Positions 43,386-50,644 are shown, counted from the stretch's first letter. The stretch is DNA of 64,000 nucleotides from Chitinophaga sp. GbtcB8 (GCF_019091455.1 NZ_JAGXJN010000019.1:39504-103503); one strand, 5' to 3'. Notes: generated by a model not told the origin, from the letters alone. Translations and numbers: made by a program.

Positions 43386-45239
43386 CTACCAGGTAGGCGT
43401 AAGGTTACCGTTGCTATAGGCATTGCAGGTAAAAGTAACATACTGCGCACCTGCCTTTTGCAGGGCATCCAGGTCAATTTCTATATACTCAGCTGTTCCT
43501 ATTTTATTCGGAATGCTGCGGATATCACCGCTATGTTTACAACCAGTTACTACCAGCGAGCTATAGGAGCAACGTTCTGCTTTATCAGCATAAGCCACCA
43601 TACAGCTCAGGTCCATATCCATATGCTGTGCCGGCAGGCCGGTACCCCATTGCATGAACAGGCGTACAGTGTTACCTTCTACATTAAAACGGGTTCCCAT
43701 TAAAGCAGACGGTAAGTCCTGCACAGTAGCGCCGCGGTCACCGATCGGCAACGGTATGTTAAACAGCTTTTCATCTATGTAGATGGTTTTAGCGGTTGTT
43801 TCAATAGCGGCAAAACGTTTTTTCACGGCCAGCACACACAGATCCACTACGGCTTCTTTCATAACATTCAGCTCCTCCGGTGCATACAGTTCCAGCAGCT
43901 TGTTGGCCGGCACTCTTTTGCTTACGCCTCCCAGCGGTTTTACTGTACGCTCATTAGCTGCATCAAAATAGATCTCTGCATACATGCTCAGGGTAAATAC
44001 CAGGCGGGCCGGTACTTTATCAATAATCTCTGCAAAAGCGGCAACCGTTACCTCACTTCCAAACCACAACATGTTGGCAAACAGGGAGCGTGCAAACAAA
44101 CCCGGGCGTTCTTTCAACAGCTCAAAGGTGCTTTCCGCATCAAAACGCAGACGGTAGTGTTCCACGTAGGCCTGCCATACATCATACTCCTGTTTATAGA
44201 ATTTATCCATCAGAATACGCAGCTTTTCAAAGCAGGCACGTTTGCTATATTCGGCCAGGCGCAGCGCACGGATAAAACGTACCCACATTCCACGTTTAGC
44301 GTGCATCATTTCACACATCTGTACCGGTTCCAGGTTCATATTGTTTAACCAGTTAGCTACCATCAATCCATCTTTACGGGTGTATTTCAGCTTCAGGTCT
44401 TCTTTACTTTTTATACGTGTCTGCGCACTGTTATCCTGCTGCCAGGCAATGTGCCGGCTATTGCGCGCGGTACGCTTGACTATAGTTTTAGGTGCTACCA
44501 GCTGTAAATAACCGGTATGTTTATACCACAGGTAGCGCAGGATATCTGTTGGAGAGGTCCACAAGGCCTGTGCTTTTTCCGGGCATTCCAGTTTTATAAA
44601 GATATCTGCAACGGCCATCAGCGTTTCCTTTATACCTATCTTTACCTGCGGCAAAGGCAATATTTCCAATAATAGCTGCAGGCTGTTCATCTGCGTGGCA
44701 TCCAATGCTGTTTTGGATGTTAGCAGGTCCTGCAAATAAGCAGCAGCATCCTGCAGGTTCCACAATTCCAGCACTTTTAATTCCTTATTCTGTTTATAAT
44801 TTTCAATGGCGCCAAATTCAAAGGGTGTACCGCAGAAAGGACAGCCGTTATAACGGTGCAGGGGGAACGCCTGTTCCGGTATAATATGATTACAAGGTAA
44901 GCGTACACCCTTTGCCTGTAAAACGGTAGCAAAGAAGGTAGCAATATGATCTGCTTCAGATTCGCCGGTAGGGATATCCCAGTTCTTTACCAGCGGGGTC
45001 CAGTTCTTATGTAAACCCAGCACCTCTTTTAAAGATTCCAGTATGATGAACTGGTAAGCAGGTACGGTCGCGATCAATGCTTTTAACAGATCTTCAGAAA
45101 CACCGAAACCTAATTTAGACAGGTTAGCCAGCAGCATACCGGTGTCTGTTCTTAACCGTTTACCTTCCTGTAACAGGGCGTTATCAGGAATAAAGATGGC
45201 TTGCTGGCGGATACTAACGGTTAATAATTGATTCATCAT
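43386..45239 (-). CDS. Zinc-ribbon/RING-like and TerD-like domain protein of the RtcB operon (main part)
   Basis: The 617-residue cytosolic protein has no signal. Residues ~110-140 contain C116xH…H…C133xxC136 (LPCNHII … NGCPFCGTPFEFG), a possible zinc or RING-like site. A long helical middle follows (~150-480). Residues ~490-617 resemble a TerD beta-sandwich: FNVEGNTVRLFMQWGTG, MDMDLSCMVAY, VVTGCKHSGDIRS and YIEIDLDALQKAGAQ, where HSGDIR parallels HTGDNR of TerD. It recalls the MXAN_6230/SCO0854 group, from memory. It is not a Ro60/TROVE protein. The frame stops inside the TerD-like region; the rest is in the -1 frame. It is preceded by the tRNA-like gene and followed by rtcB. Confidence 0.7.
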   Translation of the reverse strand: MMNQLLTVSIRQQAIFIPDNALLQEGKRLRTDTGMLLANLSKLGFGVSEDLLKALIATVPAYQFIILESLKEVLGLHKNWTPLVKNWDIPTGESEADHIATFFATVLQAKGVRLPCNHIIPEQAFPLHRYNGCPFCGTPFEFGAIENYKQNKELKVLELWNLQDAAAYLQDLLTSKTALDATQMNSLQLLLEILPLPQVKIGIKETLMAVADIFIKLECPEKAQALWTSPTDILRYLWYKHTGYLQLVAPKTIVKRTARNSRHIAWQQDNSAQTRIKSKEDLKLKYTRKDGLMVANWLNNMNLEPVQMCEMMHAKRGMWVRFIRALRLAEYSKRACFEKLRILMDKFYKQEYDVWQAYVEHYRLRFDAESTFELLKERPGLFARSLFANMLWFGSEVTVAAFAEIIDKVPARLVFTLSMYAEIYFDAANERTVKPLGGVSKRVPANKLLELYAPEELNVMKEAVVDLCVLAVKKRFAAIETTAKTIYIDEKLFNIPLPIGDRGATVQDLPSALMGTRFNVEGNTVRLFMQWGTGLPAQHMDMDLSCMVAYADKAERCSYSSLVVTGCKHSGDIRSIPNKIGTAEYIEIDLDALQKAGAQYVTFTCNAYSNGNLTPTW

Positions 45240-45295
45240 TGTTTTTAATTTTTATAACCAGATAATTTTGCTGCTGCTTTTACCAAAAAAATTGA

Positions 45296-45504
45296 AGTAA
45301 GCAACAATTGACCTAAGTTTCGTGAAGCAGGCCGGGTTCGAACCGGCGACCCACATATTAACCGTGGGAGTAAGTTTTAATTGACCTGAAGATAATTTTA
45401 AAACTTCATGATGTTGCTCTACCAACTGAGCTACTGCTTCTTTTACAGGCGATAATTGAAAGAGTTTTTTCGTTAAAGGAATTTGAAGTAACTCATTCTT
45501 GACC
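45296..45504. repeat. Three copies of AGTAA-N7-TTGACC around and inside the tRNA-like gene
   Basis: On the plus strand AGTAA, exactly seven bases, then TTGACC occurs at 45296-45313, 45369-45386 and 45487-45504. The outer copies flank the tRNA-like gene and share the longer word TTGAAGTAA; the middle copy lies inside the tRNA insert. The minus-strand form, as transcribed, is GGTCAA-N7-TTACT. Equal spacing argues against chance. Confidence 0.7.
45324..45440 (-). tRNA. tRNA-Asn-like gene with a 45-nt insert in the anticodon loop
   Basis: The minus strand shows a perfect acceptor stem GAAGCAG/CTGCTTC, a standard D-arm (TAGCTCAGTTGGTAGAGCA) and a perfect T-arm GCCGG-TTCGAAC-CCGGC. Between them are 67 instead of 22 bases. 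Removing 45363-45407 leaves ACATC-AT-GTTAA-TATGT, an anticodon arm with one mismatch and anticodon GTT, followed by variable loop GGGTC, as in the normal tRNA-Asn at 55.5 kb. The insert interrupts the loop at 33/34 (or 34/35, since the border G is shared). It holds a 9-bp hairpin AAGTTTTAA/TTAAAACTT. It is too short for a group I intron. It could be a spliced tRNA, a tRNA-like regulatory RNA or a decayed gene. Confidence 0.75.
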
Positions 45505-45517
45505 GTTCCTGATGACA

Positions 45518-45558
45518 CAAAGATGGCCACTCGTGTGCGCAGTCCACCTGCGCAGGTG
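45518..45558 (-). promoter_or_regulatory. Leftward promoter and palindromic operator for the tRNA-like/rtcB unit
   Basis: CATCTTTG on the minus strand (45525-45518) fits the -7 box with one mismatch. The -33 region has no TTG but holds CACCTGCGCAGGTG (45545-45558), a perfect 14-bp palindrome, with a related TGTGCGCAG at 45534-45542. Replacement of the -33 box by a palindrome is typical of activator-dependent promoters. The divergent WYL protein is the obvious candidate. Confidence 0.6.
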
Positions 45559-45645
45559 AAAATATTTTTAAAGATTTTTTTATTTAGCTGGTTTATAGTG
45601 ATTTAAGTCTTGAATTAGGTTTCAGAAACAACGGTTACGGCTAAA

Positions 45646-45689
45646 CTGCGCAGGTGTATTGCGTAATTAAAAGGGTTCTATTACTTTTA
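45646..45689 (+). promoter_or_regulatory. Promoter of the WYL regulator gene with upstream operator copy
   Basis: TTG (45659-45661), twenty bases, then TACTTTTA (45682-45689) matches the Bacteroidota promoter with one mismatch. CTGCGCAGGTG, shared with the palindrome at 45545-45558, lies at 45646-45656, directly upstream of the TTG. This suggests that the regulator also controls its own gene. Confidence 0.55.
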
Positions 45690-45752
45690 CGGGGTAATCT
45701 GAACTAATAAACCGGTATTTTAACAGGTACCGGTAATAGTAACCCAACCCAC

Positions 45753-46799
45753 ATGTCCATAAATAAGCTGGCGCTGATGCGCTATAAAACCATTGATGAA
45801 TGTTTGCGTAACCGTTACCGTAAATGGACGCTGGAAGATCTTATTGAGAAAATAGCGAACACTTTATATGAGCAGGAAGGCATTACCTCCGGTGTAAGCC
45901 GGCGCACCGTACAGGCGGATATCCAGATCATGCGCAGCGACAAGCTGGGATATAATGCCCCTATTATTGTGCAGGAGAAGAAATATTATACTTACAGCGA
46001 TGCCGCCTACAGCATTACCAGCGCGCCTATTAATAATGCGGATGTGGAGAAGATGAAAGAGATCGTAGGCATCCTGAAGCAGTTTAATGGGTTCAGCTAT
46101 TTTGAAGAAATGAGCGAGATGATCACGCGGCTGGAAAATAACCTGTACCGGCGTACGAACGAAGGACGTAACTGCATACAGTTTGAGAATAACCGGCTGC
46201 TGAAAGGCCTGGAACATATTAACCCACTGTATCAGGCCATTTTGCATGAACGGCCCTTGCTGATCACGTATAAATCTTTTAAGGCAGCTGCTGCGCAGGA
46301 AAATATTTACTTCCCTTATTTACTGAAAGAATATCGTAACCGCTGGTTCCTGATTGCGCGGTCTAAAAAAGGAAAGCTGCTGCTTACCATGGCGCTGGAC
46401 CGTATTGTGGGCTTCCAGGAGCTGCCTAAAGAACCGTTCATCGCCTATGACGGCATTGACTTTGACCGGTATTTTGACGACCTGTTAGGCGTGACCAAAA
46501 CGGAGAAAGACCGCCCTCATAAAGTGATCCTGCATATAGATAAATACCATGCGCCCTATGTGCTGACAAAACCGATCCATCATTCCCAGGAAGTGCTGAA
46601 AGAAGATACGGATGGGAGTATTATTATAAGGATTGATGTGGTGCTGAATTTTGAATTAGAGCGGGAGCTGTTAGGGTTTGGGGAGTATATAAAAGTATTG
46701 GCGCCGAAGATGCTGGCAGGGAAGATCCGGAAACGGCTGGATATGGCGAGAGGAAAATACAGGCCGGACGGGAAGGATGAGGGTGACCTGGAGGGATGA
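45753..46799 (+). CDS. WYL-domain transcriptional regulator
   Basis: The 348-residue protein starts with a winged helix (TLEDLIEKIANTLYEQEGITSGVSRRTVQADIQIMRSD). A WYL domain follows at ~155-235 (NPLYQAILHERPLLITYKSFKAA … YLLKEYRNRWFLIARSKK), then a WCX-type C-terminal domain (~260-335, HKVILHIDKYHAPYV, ELLGFGEYIKVLAPKMLAGKIRKRL). WYL domains sense ligands, often nucleic acid or nucleotides released by stress. It is divergent from the tRNA-like/TerD-like/rtcB unit and 124 bases upstream of the second rtcB. It probably switches both on RNA damage; this role is inferred. Confidence 0.92.
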   Translation: MSINKLALMRYKTIDECLRNRYRKWTLEDLIEKIANTLYEQEGITSGVSRRTVQADIQIMRSDKLGYNAPIIVQEKKYYTYSDAAYSITSAPINNADVEKMKEIVGILKQFNGFSYFEEMSEMITRLENNLYRRTNEGRNCIQFENNRLLKGLEHINPLYQAILHERPLLITYKSFKAAAAQENIYFPYLLKEYRNRWFLIARSKKGKLLLTMALDRIVGFQELPKEPFIAYDGIDFDRYFDDLLGVTKTEKDRPHKVILHIDKYHAPYVLTKPIHHSQEVLKEDTDGSIIIRIDVVLNFELERELLGFGEYIKVLAPKMLAGKIRKRLDMARGKYRPDGKDEGDLEG

Positions 46800-46828
46800 T
46801 TGCTTTTGTACAATTTTTCATAGTTTTG
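46800..46828 (+). promoter_or_regulatory. Promoter of the second rtcB gene
   Basis: TTG (46800-46802), eighteen bases and TAGTTTTG (46821-46828) fit the Bacteroidota consensus with an exact -7 box. It overlaps the end of the WYL gene and predicts a ~90-base leader for rtcB2. Confidence 0.65.
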
Positions 46829-46833
46829 CACTT

Positions 46834-46900
46834 CCGAAAAATTTCGGCTGCTGACATCTCTGCAAGGGGCAGATGTTCCTACCAAGCCCCAGGATCTAAT
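46834..46900 (+). promoter_or_regulatory. Potentially structured leader of the second rtcB gene
   Basis: CCGAAAAATTTCGG (46834-46847) is a palindrome at the predicted transcript start. ACATCT (46854-46859) pairs with AGATGT (46871-46876), and the enclosed loop GGGGC (46866-46870) is complementary to GCCCC (46886-46890), which would make a pseudoknot. I do not recognise a known riboswitch class. It could sense a ligand, bind a protein, or be RtcB's own target. Confidence 0.45.
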
Positions 46901-46923
46901 CTTTTTTATACAAATTAAAGAAC

Positions 46924-48054
46924 ATGACTTCTATTGCATTTTATTGCGATGCCAATAGCATTGAGCAAAATGCTATGACGCAATTACAGCAGTATGCACA
47001 GCGGCCGTTTGTAAATGCCATTTCCGCTTTTACAGATATCCATTACTGTGCAGAAAAAGCGCTGCCCGTAGGGGTGGCGTTTCAAACCACCGGTCACGTA
47101 TACCCGCTGATCACCGGCAAGGACATTGGCTGCGGCGTAATGTACCTGAAGATCAATAAAGCGCACTGGTTAAAACCGTTTGATAAAAAGGCGCATTTCC
47201 AGGCCCTCTACTTTGCACATCAGCAAATGACAGACGACGGCCTGGGTGGTGGTAATCATTTTTTGTCTATTGAGGAAGACAGCGAGGCGGTGTACATCAT
47301 TTGCCATACCGGTACCCGCGACAGGGGTATTGCACTGTACCAGGAGTGTTTGCAGCTAACACGGGATTATTCCCGCGCCTGCGGTCAGGAGGTGGATTAT
47401 GTGCACCGGGATTTTCTGCAGGCCGGTTTCCTGCGTTATTATGATCAAACCTTAGGGTTTGGATATGAACGCCGCAAGAACTTCTGCATTAAAACGCTGA
47501 TCTTTTTACAGCAGGCCAATTACCTGGTGTGTGAGAAAAGCGGTATTGACAAAAACTACCTGCGTACAAATTTTAAGGACGCAGCGCACCAGGGGATGTT
47601 GAATGGTACGCCTTATGTATTGGAAGATTCCATTCATAACCACCTGCGATTTACTGAAAAAGACGTGCTGCACCGCAAAGGCAGTACAGAGCTGGAAGCT
47701 GGTAAAACAGTGGTGATACCATTGTCTATGTCCAGAGGCAGCCTGCTGGTGCAAACCGCTTCACAGCCCGCGGCTGAAGCGGCGCTTTATTCCTGCTCCC
47801 ATGGCGCCGGCCGGCGATTGTCCAGGTTTGACGCCATGAAATACTGGAAAACCGTATTAAAGGAAAAGGAGCGCAAAGCTTACAAAGCACAATTTGCGGA
47901 GCTGCTGAACCGGAGCGGGGATTTTCCGCATGGGTATATCCAGGAGTTTGATTTTGCGTACAAGGATGATGCGGATATTTTTAAGCATCAGCCTCATTTG
48001 AAGAAAGTGACGCAGACTAAGCCGGTTGTAACAGTGAAGTATACGGAGATTTAA
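46924..48054 (+). CDS. RtcB-family RNA ligase, short form
   Basis: The 376-residue protein keeps the ligase residues: D67/C70 in GKDIGCGVMY, H112 in GLGGGNHFLSIE, H128 in CHTGTRDRG, His in SIHNHLRF (238/240) and the catalytic H293 in SCSHGAGRRLSR. It is shorter than the rtcB at 41.5 kb and clearly a separate paralogue rather than a duplicate. By family it would seal 2',3'-cyclic-phosphate or 3'-phosphate ends to 5'-OH RNA ends. It has its own promoter behind the WYL gene. Confidence 0.92.
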   Translation: MTSIAFYCDANSIEQNAMTQLQQYAQRPFVNAISAFTDIHYCAEKALPVGVAFQTTGHVYPLITGKDIGCGVMYLKINKAHWLKPFDKKAHFQALYFAHQQMTDDGLGGGNHFLSIEEDSEAVYIICHTGTRDRGIALYQECLQLTRDYSRACGQEVDYVHRDFLQAGFLRYYDQTLGFGYERRKNFCIKTLIFLQQANYLVCEKSGIDKNYLRTNFKDAAHQGMLNGTPYVLEDSIHNHLRFTEKDVLHRKGSTELEAGKTVVIPLSMSRGSLLVQTASQPAAEAALYSCSHGAGRRLSRFDAMKYWKTVLKEKERKAYKAQFAELLNRSGDFPHGYIQEFDFAYKDDADIFKHQPHLKKVTQTKPVVTVKYTEI

Positions 48055-48072
48055 GTGGCGCCTTTATGTTTG

Positions 48073-48110
48073 AAGTGCCTTCAAAAGTGTTTAGCTTTTG
48101 GAGGCACTTT
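48073..48110 (+). terminator. Intrinsic terminator after the second rtcB
   Basis: AAGTGCCTTCAAAAG-TGTTTA-GCTTTTGGAGGCACTTT forms a stem of ~15 bp with few mismatches, followed by TTCTGTTT. It comes ~20 bases after the stop. Confidence 0.85.
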
Positions 48111-48440
48111 CTGTTTAGGAGAGCTTTGCTTTTTAGAGCGTTTTACAACCTGGTTTGAAATGAATGGAGAGCCATTTTAAAGTATCTTTTTATCCATGTA
48201 CCTGGTGGAATCGTATAGCCGTTTAAAAGATCTGTTTATTTCAAGTGCCTGTAACTGTTCCTTCCAGAATAAAATTACAGGCTAATATAAAAATCCTAAC
48301 TATTTGCCTTTCTATTAGCGCCCAAAGCATATATTTAAATTATAATATTTATGGTTATATTTGTCATGTTAAAACCGGGACAATTCATTTTTTCGTAGCC
48401 TCCTTTATCCCTGTATACACTAATCAGTCAACCTATAGTC
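48111..48440. other. Gene-free gap with an inverted repeat and a -7 box
   Basis: GCCTGTAA (48247-48254) and TTACAGGC (48275-48282) form an 8-bp inverted repeat of unknown role. TATATTTG at 48356-48363 is an exact TANNTTTG box and probably serves the DUF3592-like gene. No ORF is supported in this gap. Confidence 0.45.
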
Positions 48441-48938
48441 ATGAAAAGAATTATTTTTTCCCTGATAGCTGCCATAGTACTTACCTATTTCGGCTGGCAA
48501 TTAACAGACAAAGGACTTTCATCGCCATCTGATGAAAGCCTGAAAAAGTACGAACAGCTTTGCAAAGGTTCTGTGAAAACGACCGGGTTCTTAGACTCCA
48601 CTTATACGGAAACGACTATCAAAGTTATTAAGGGTTCCAGCGGTACCAAGATGAACAAATTCACTTTTACATTTATGGTGGATGGCCAAACACAAACTGG
48701 CAGCTATACTACCAGTGGTATGCCTAAGAACCCGACGGTGGATGTTTGGTATGATCCCACGAATCCGGATTCTTATTTAACTAATGATCCCTGCAAACAG
48801 TATGAGTATTCAAAGGGAAAGAAGCATCCGGGGTGGTATGCTTTTATAGGTGTGCCGATGTTGCTGGTAGGTGCGGGGAGTTTGTATAGTATGTTGAAGA
48901 GAGGGTTGAAGGAGTTGATGAGTGGGGGAAAGAAGTAA
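48441..48938 (+). CDS. DUF3592-like small membrane protein
   Basis: The 165-residue protein has an N-terminal membrane anchor (IIFSLIAAIVLTYFGWQL) and a C-terminal membrane helix (WYAFIGVPMLLVGAGSLYSML). The part between is a small beta domain with KFTFTFMVDGQTQTGSYTTSGMPKNPTVDVWYDPTNPDSYL, the typical DUF3592 pattern ending in a PxxPxxYDP(T/E)NP-like segment. Function is unknown. It is followed by a strong hairpin shared with the convergent lipoprotein gene. Confidence 0.72.
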   Translation: MKRIIFSLIAAIVLTYFGWQLTDKGLSSPSDESLKKYEQLCKGSVKTTGFLDSTYTETTIKVIKGSSGTKMNKFTFTFMVDGQTQTGSYTTSGMPKNPTVDVWYDPTNPDSYLTNDPCKQYEYSKGKKHPGWYAFIGVPMLLVGAGSLYSMLKRGLKELMSGGKK

Positions 48939-48939
48939 T

Positions 48940-48978
48940 AATCCGGGAAAGGTTGCTTAGGCGGACCTTTCCCGGATT
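48940..48978. terminator. Bidirectional terminator
   Basis: AATCCGGGAAAGGT and ACCTTTCCCGGATT are perfect 14-base arms around an 11-base loop, between convergent genes. The plus-strand side is followed by AATATTTTAATT. Confidence 0.8.
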
Positions 48979-48984
48979 AATATT

Positions 48985-49506
48985 TTAATTAACGGCCCCC
49001 AGTTCAAGCCCGCCACTCGCAGGACCATCTACCAGCTTCTTCACATCTGTGCCATCAATCTTACAGGAGTAAATATAATCCTGCGATGTACTACTGTTCC
49101 TCACAAGAAATATTACCCGCTGATTGTCCGGAGTGAGCTTCATTGCGCCGCCATCTGAAAGATTTAACACCAAACCGGCAGGTAGTGTTATGTTTATCTT
49201 CTGTTGTCCGCTGCCATCCAGGTTAGCTTTCCATAACTCATCAGGAGCGGTGTCTGTAGCGCGCCTGTTATATAAAATAATACTGCCGGTATTTGCAGGG
49301 CTGCTAATAGCAGAAATTTTACCTGCTGCATCTACCTGGATGGAGGTGCCGTCTACTATAACTCCACCTAATTTAGAAGTTGTTGCAGGTGTTAAAACAT
49401 AAGTGCCTGTTTGCGCAGTAACATCTTTCTTACAACTTATTTGGAAAATTAAAATTGAGACTGCGAAGCTTGTCATGGCAATAGCGCCAAAGATTAGTTT
49501 TTTCAT
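48985..49506 (-). CDS. Lipoprotein with TolB/WD40-like repeat fragment (173 aa)
   Basis: A signal with a lipobox-like ILIFQISCKKD makes this an envelope lipoprotein. The mature part has two short blocks, TAPDELWKANLDGSGQQKI and RNSSTSQDYIYSCKIDGTDVKKLV, each resembling one blade of a TolB-type propeller (LDGSG/DGTD turns). At 173 residues it is far too short for a whole propeller, so it is either a small binding protein or a remnant. Function unknown. Confidence 0.65.
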   Translation of the reverse strand: MKKLIFGAIAMTSFAVSILIFQISCKKDVTAQTGTYVLTPATTSKLGGVIVDGTSIQVDAAGKISAISSPANTGSIILYNRRATDTAPDELWKANLDGSGQQKINITLPAGLVLNLSDGGAMKLTPDNQRVIFLVRNSSTSQDYIYSCKIDGTDVKKLVDGPASGGLELGAVN

Positions 49507-49701
49507 AGGTATCTGTGGTTATTTTTTAAGCTAAATGAGCAGGCATTGTATGTTAAATGCTGCATAAACCCAATTGTACTCAGTTGATAAATATAAGGAA
49601 GTTTTTCAAAACGGGGATGCGACGGTGTTATTTTTTAGGGCAAACGTGAACCGGCAACAGGTCCAATTAGCGCGGATAGGCATTTAAAACGTTTATAGTT
49701 A

Positions 49702-50499
49702 TTATAAATAACGTATGATCCTTACGCCGACAACTAATAACAATGTAATTACAACGGTCGTCAACGCTAGTTTTCTTTTTATTTGCCGTGTTACTCCAAA
49801 ATGCATTGCAATATTATCTCCCCATAAAAAGAAGACAAGAGCTCCCCGTATTAAAAGCTGGAATAAATAAGACGTAGGGTTAACGTGGTAAATGTGCTGG
49901 TATTTAAAGAACAGAAAGACCAGCCCTAATGTATTAACGAATACAAACACGCTGTCTATAAAAAAAATGATCCAACCCCAACGATGCTTTTTATACAGTA
50001 AGTACAAAGTTACCGGCATGTATATCAGCGAAAACAGCTCAAAAAACAGCATCACATTAAACCTGCTGGAAAAGCAGCTCCAATAGGTAACTGTTTCATG
50101 CAGTAAGCTGTCTCCATACTTTTCACAGTCCATCACGGCAGCAATAAAATTAATTATATCCCTGCCATTTATAAAAAAGGTCCATACATATTGAATCGCA
50201 ACAACCAGCAACAAAATATTCAACCATTTTTGCGGTTGTACTTCAGTAGATGGTTGTAAAACAGGTTCTAAAAAATCTTTCGCTTTTTCTTTATAGGCAA
50301 TTATGCTTTCTTTATTAAGTTGATCTACAAGGGTAATATTATTTGCTTCCTGTATGTCCGCTTCTGATACATGTCTTTCCTGCAGGATCCTGGTAGCAGC
50401 GTCAATCGCTGCAGGTTGATAGTCGTCCGGGCGGTTGACTATTTTGAGTAGATCGGCGGTTGAATAATCTTTGTATAGGTCGTAAAAATTGAAATCCAT
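49702..50499 (-). CDS. Membrane protein of unknown function (265 aa)
   Basis: I do not recognise a family. Residues 1-75 are soluble and helical (YDLYKDYSTADLLKIVNRPDDYQPAAIDAATRILQERHVSEADI), resembling the short helical N-domains that precede membrane bundles in Bacteroidota. About five hydrophobic segments follow (ILLLVVAIQYVWTF, MLFFELFSLIYMPVTLYLLY, WIIFFIDSVFVFVNTLGLVFLFF, LLIRGALVFFLW, LALTTVVITLLLVVGVRII). The Met at 50499 is preferred to 50547 because the reading frame before it is unlike coding sequence. Confidence 0.65.
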   Translation of the reverse strand: MDFNFYDLYKDYSTADLLKIVNRPDDYQPAAIDAATRILQERHVSEADIQEANNITLVDQLNKESIIAYKEKAKDFLEPVLQPSTEVQPQKWLNILLLVVAIQYVWTFFINGRDIINFIAAVMDCEKYGDSLLHETVTYWSCFSSRFNVMLFFELFSLIYMPVTLYLLYKKHRWGWIIFFIDSVFVFVNTLGLVFLFFKYQHIYHVNPTSYLFQLLIRGALVFFLWGDNIAMHFGVTRQIKRKLALTTVVITLLLVVGVRIIRYL

Positions 50500-50598
50500 T
50501 GGGCTTTGTATAATTTCATGAATAAGGATAATGCACATCCCCTGCAAACATTGAATAAATTTATTAATAAAAATTAATTCTTTACGGTAACTAAGCCA

Positions 50599-50644
50599 GT
50601 AAATACAAACAGCCTGACGATCTTGTCAGGCTGTTTGTATTTAC
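50599..50644. terminator. Long perfect hairpin between lipoprotein/membrane genes
   Basis: GTAAATACAAACAGCCTGAC, a six-base loop, then its exact complement give a 20-bp stem. It lies ~30 bases after the stop of the DUF6055-like gene on the minus strand and probably terminates it. Confidence 0.75.

Noticed and set aside
43386..45239. Ro60/TROVE protein next to rtcB
   Set aside because: The position fits the Salmonella-type Ro-rtcB layout, but the sequence shows a zinc-ribbon and a TerD-like end, not TROVE HEAT repeats or a vWA MIDAS motif.
45324..45440. YrlA-type Y RNA
   Set aside because: It mimics a tRNA beside an RNA-repair operon, but no Ro gene is present and removing the insert restores an almost regular tRNA-Asn, so a tRNA with an insert is the simpler reading. 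A Y-RNA-like role is not excluded.
45324..45440. Group I intron in the tRNA
   Set aside because: The insert is only 45 nt, far below the size needed for a group I core.
45252..45530. 92-codon minus-strand ORF across the tRNA-like gene
   Set aside because: It reads straight through a tRNA with conserved arms and has no family resemblance; the protein sequence is an accident of the RNA gene.
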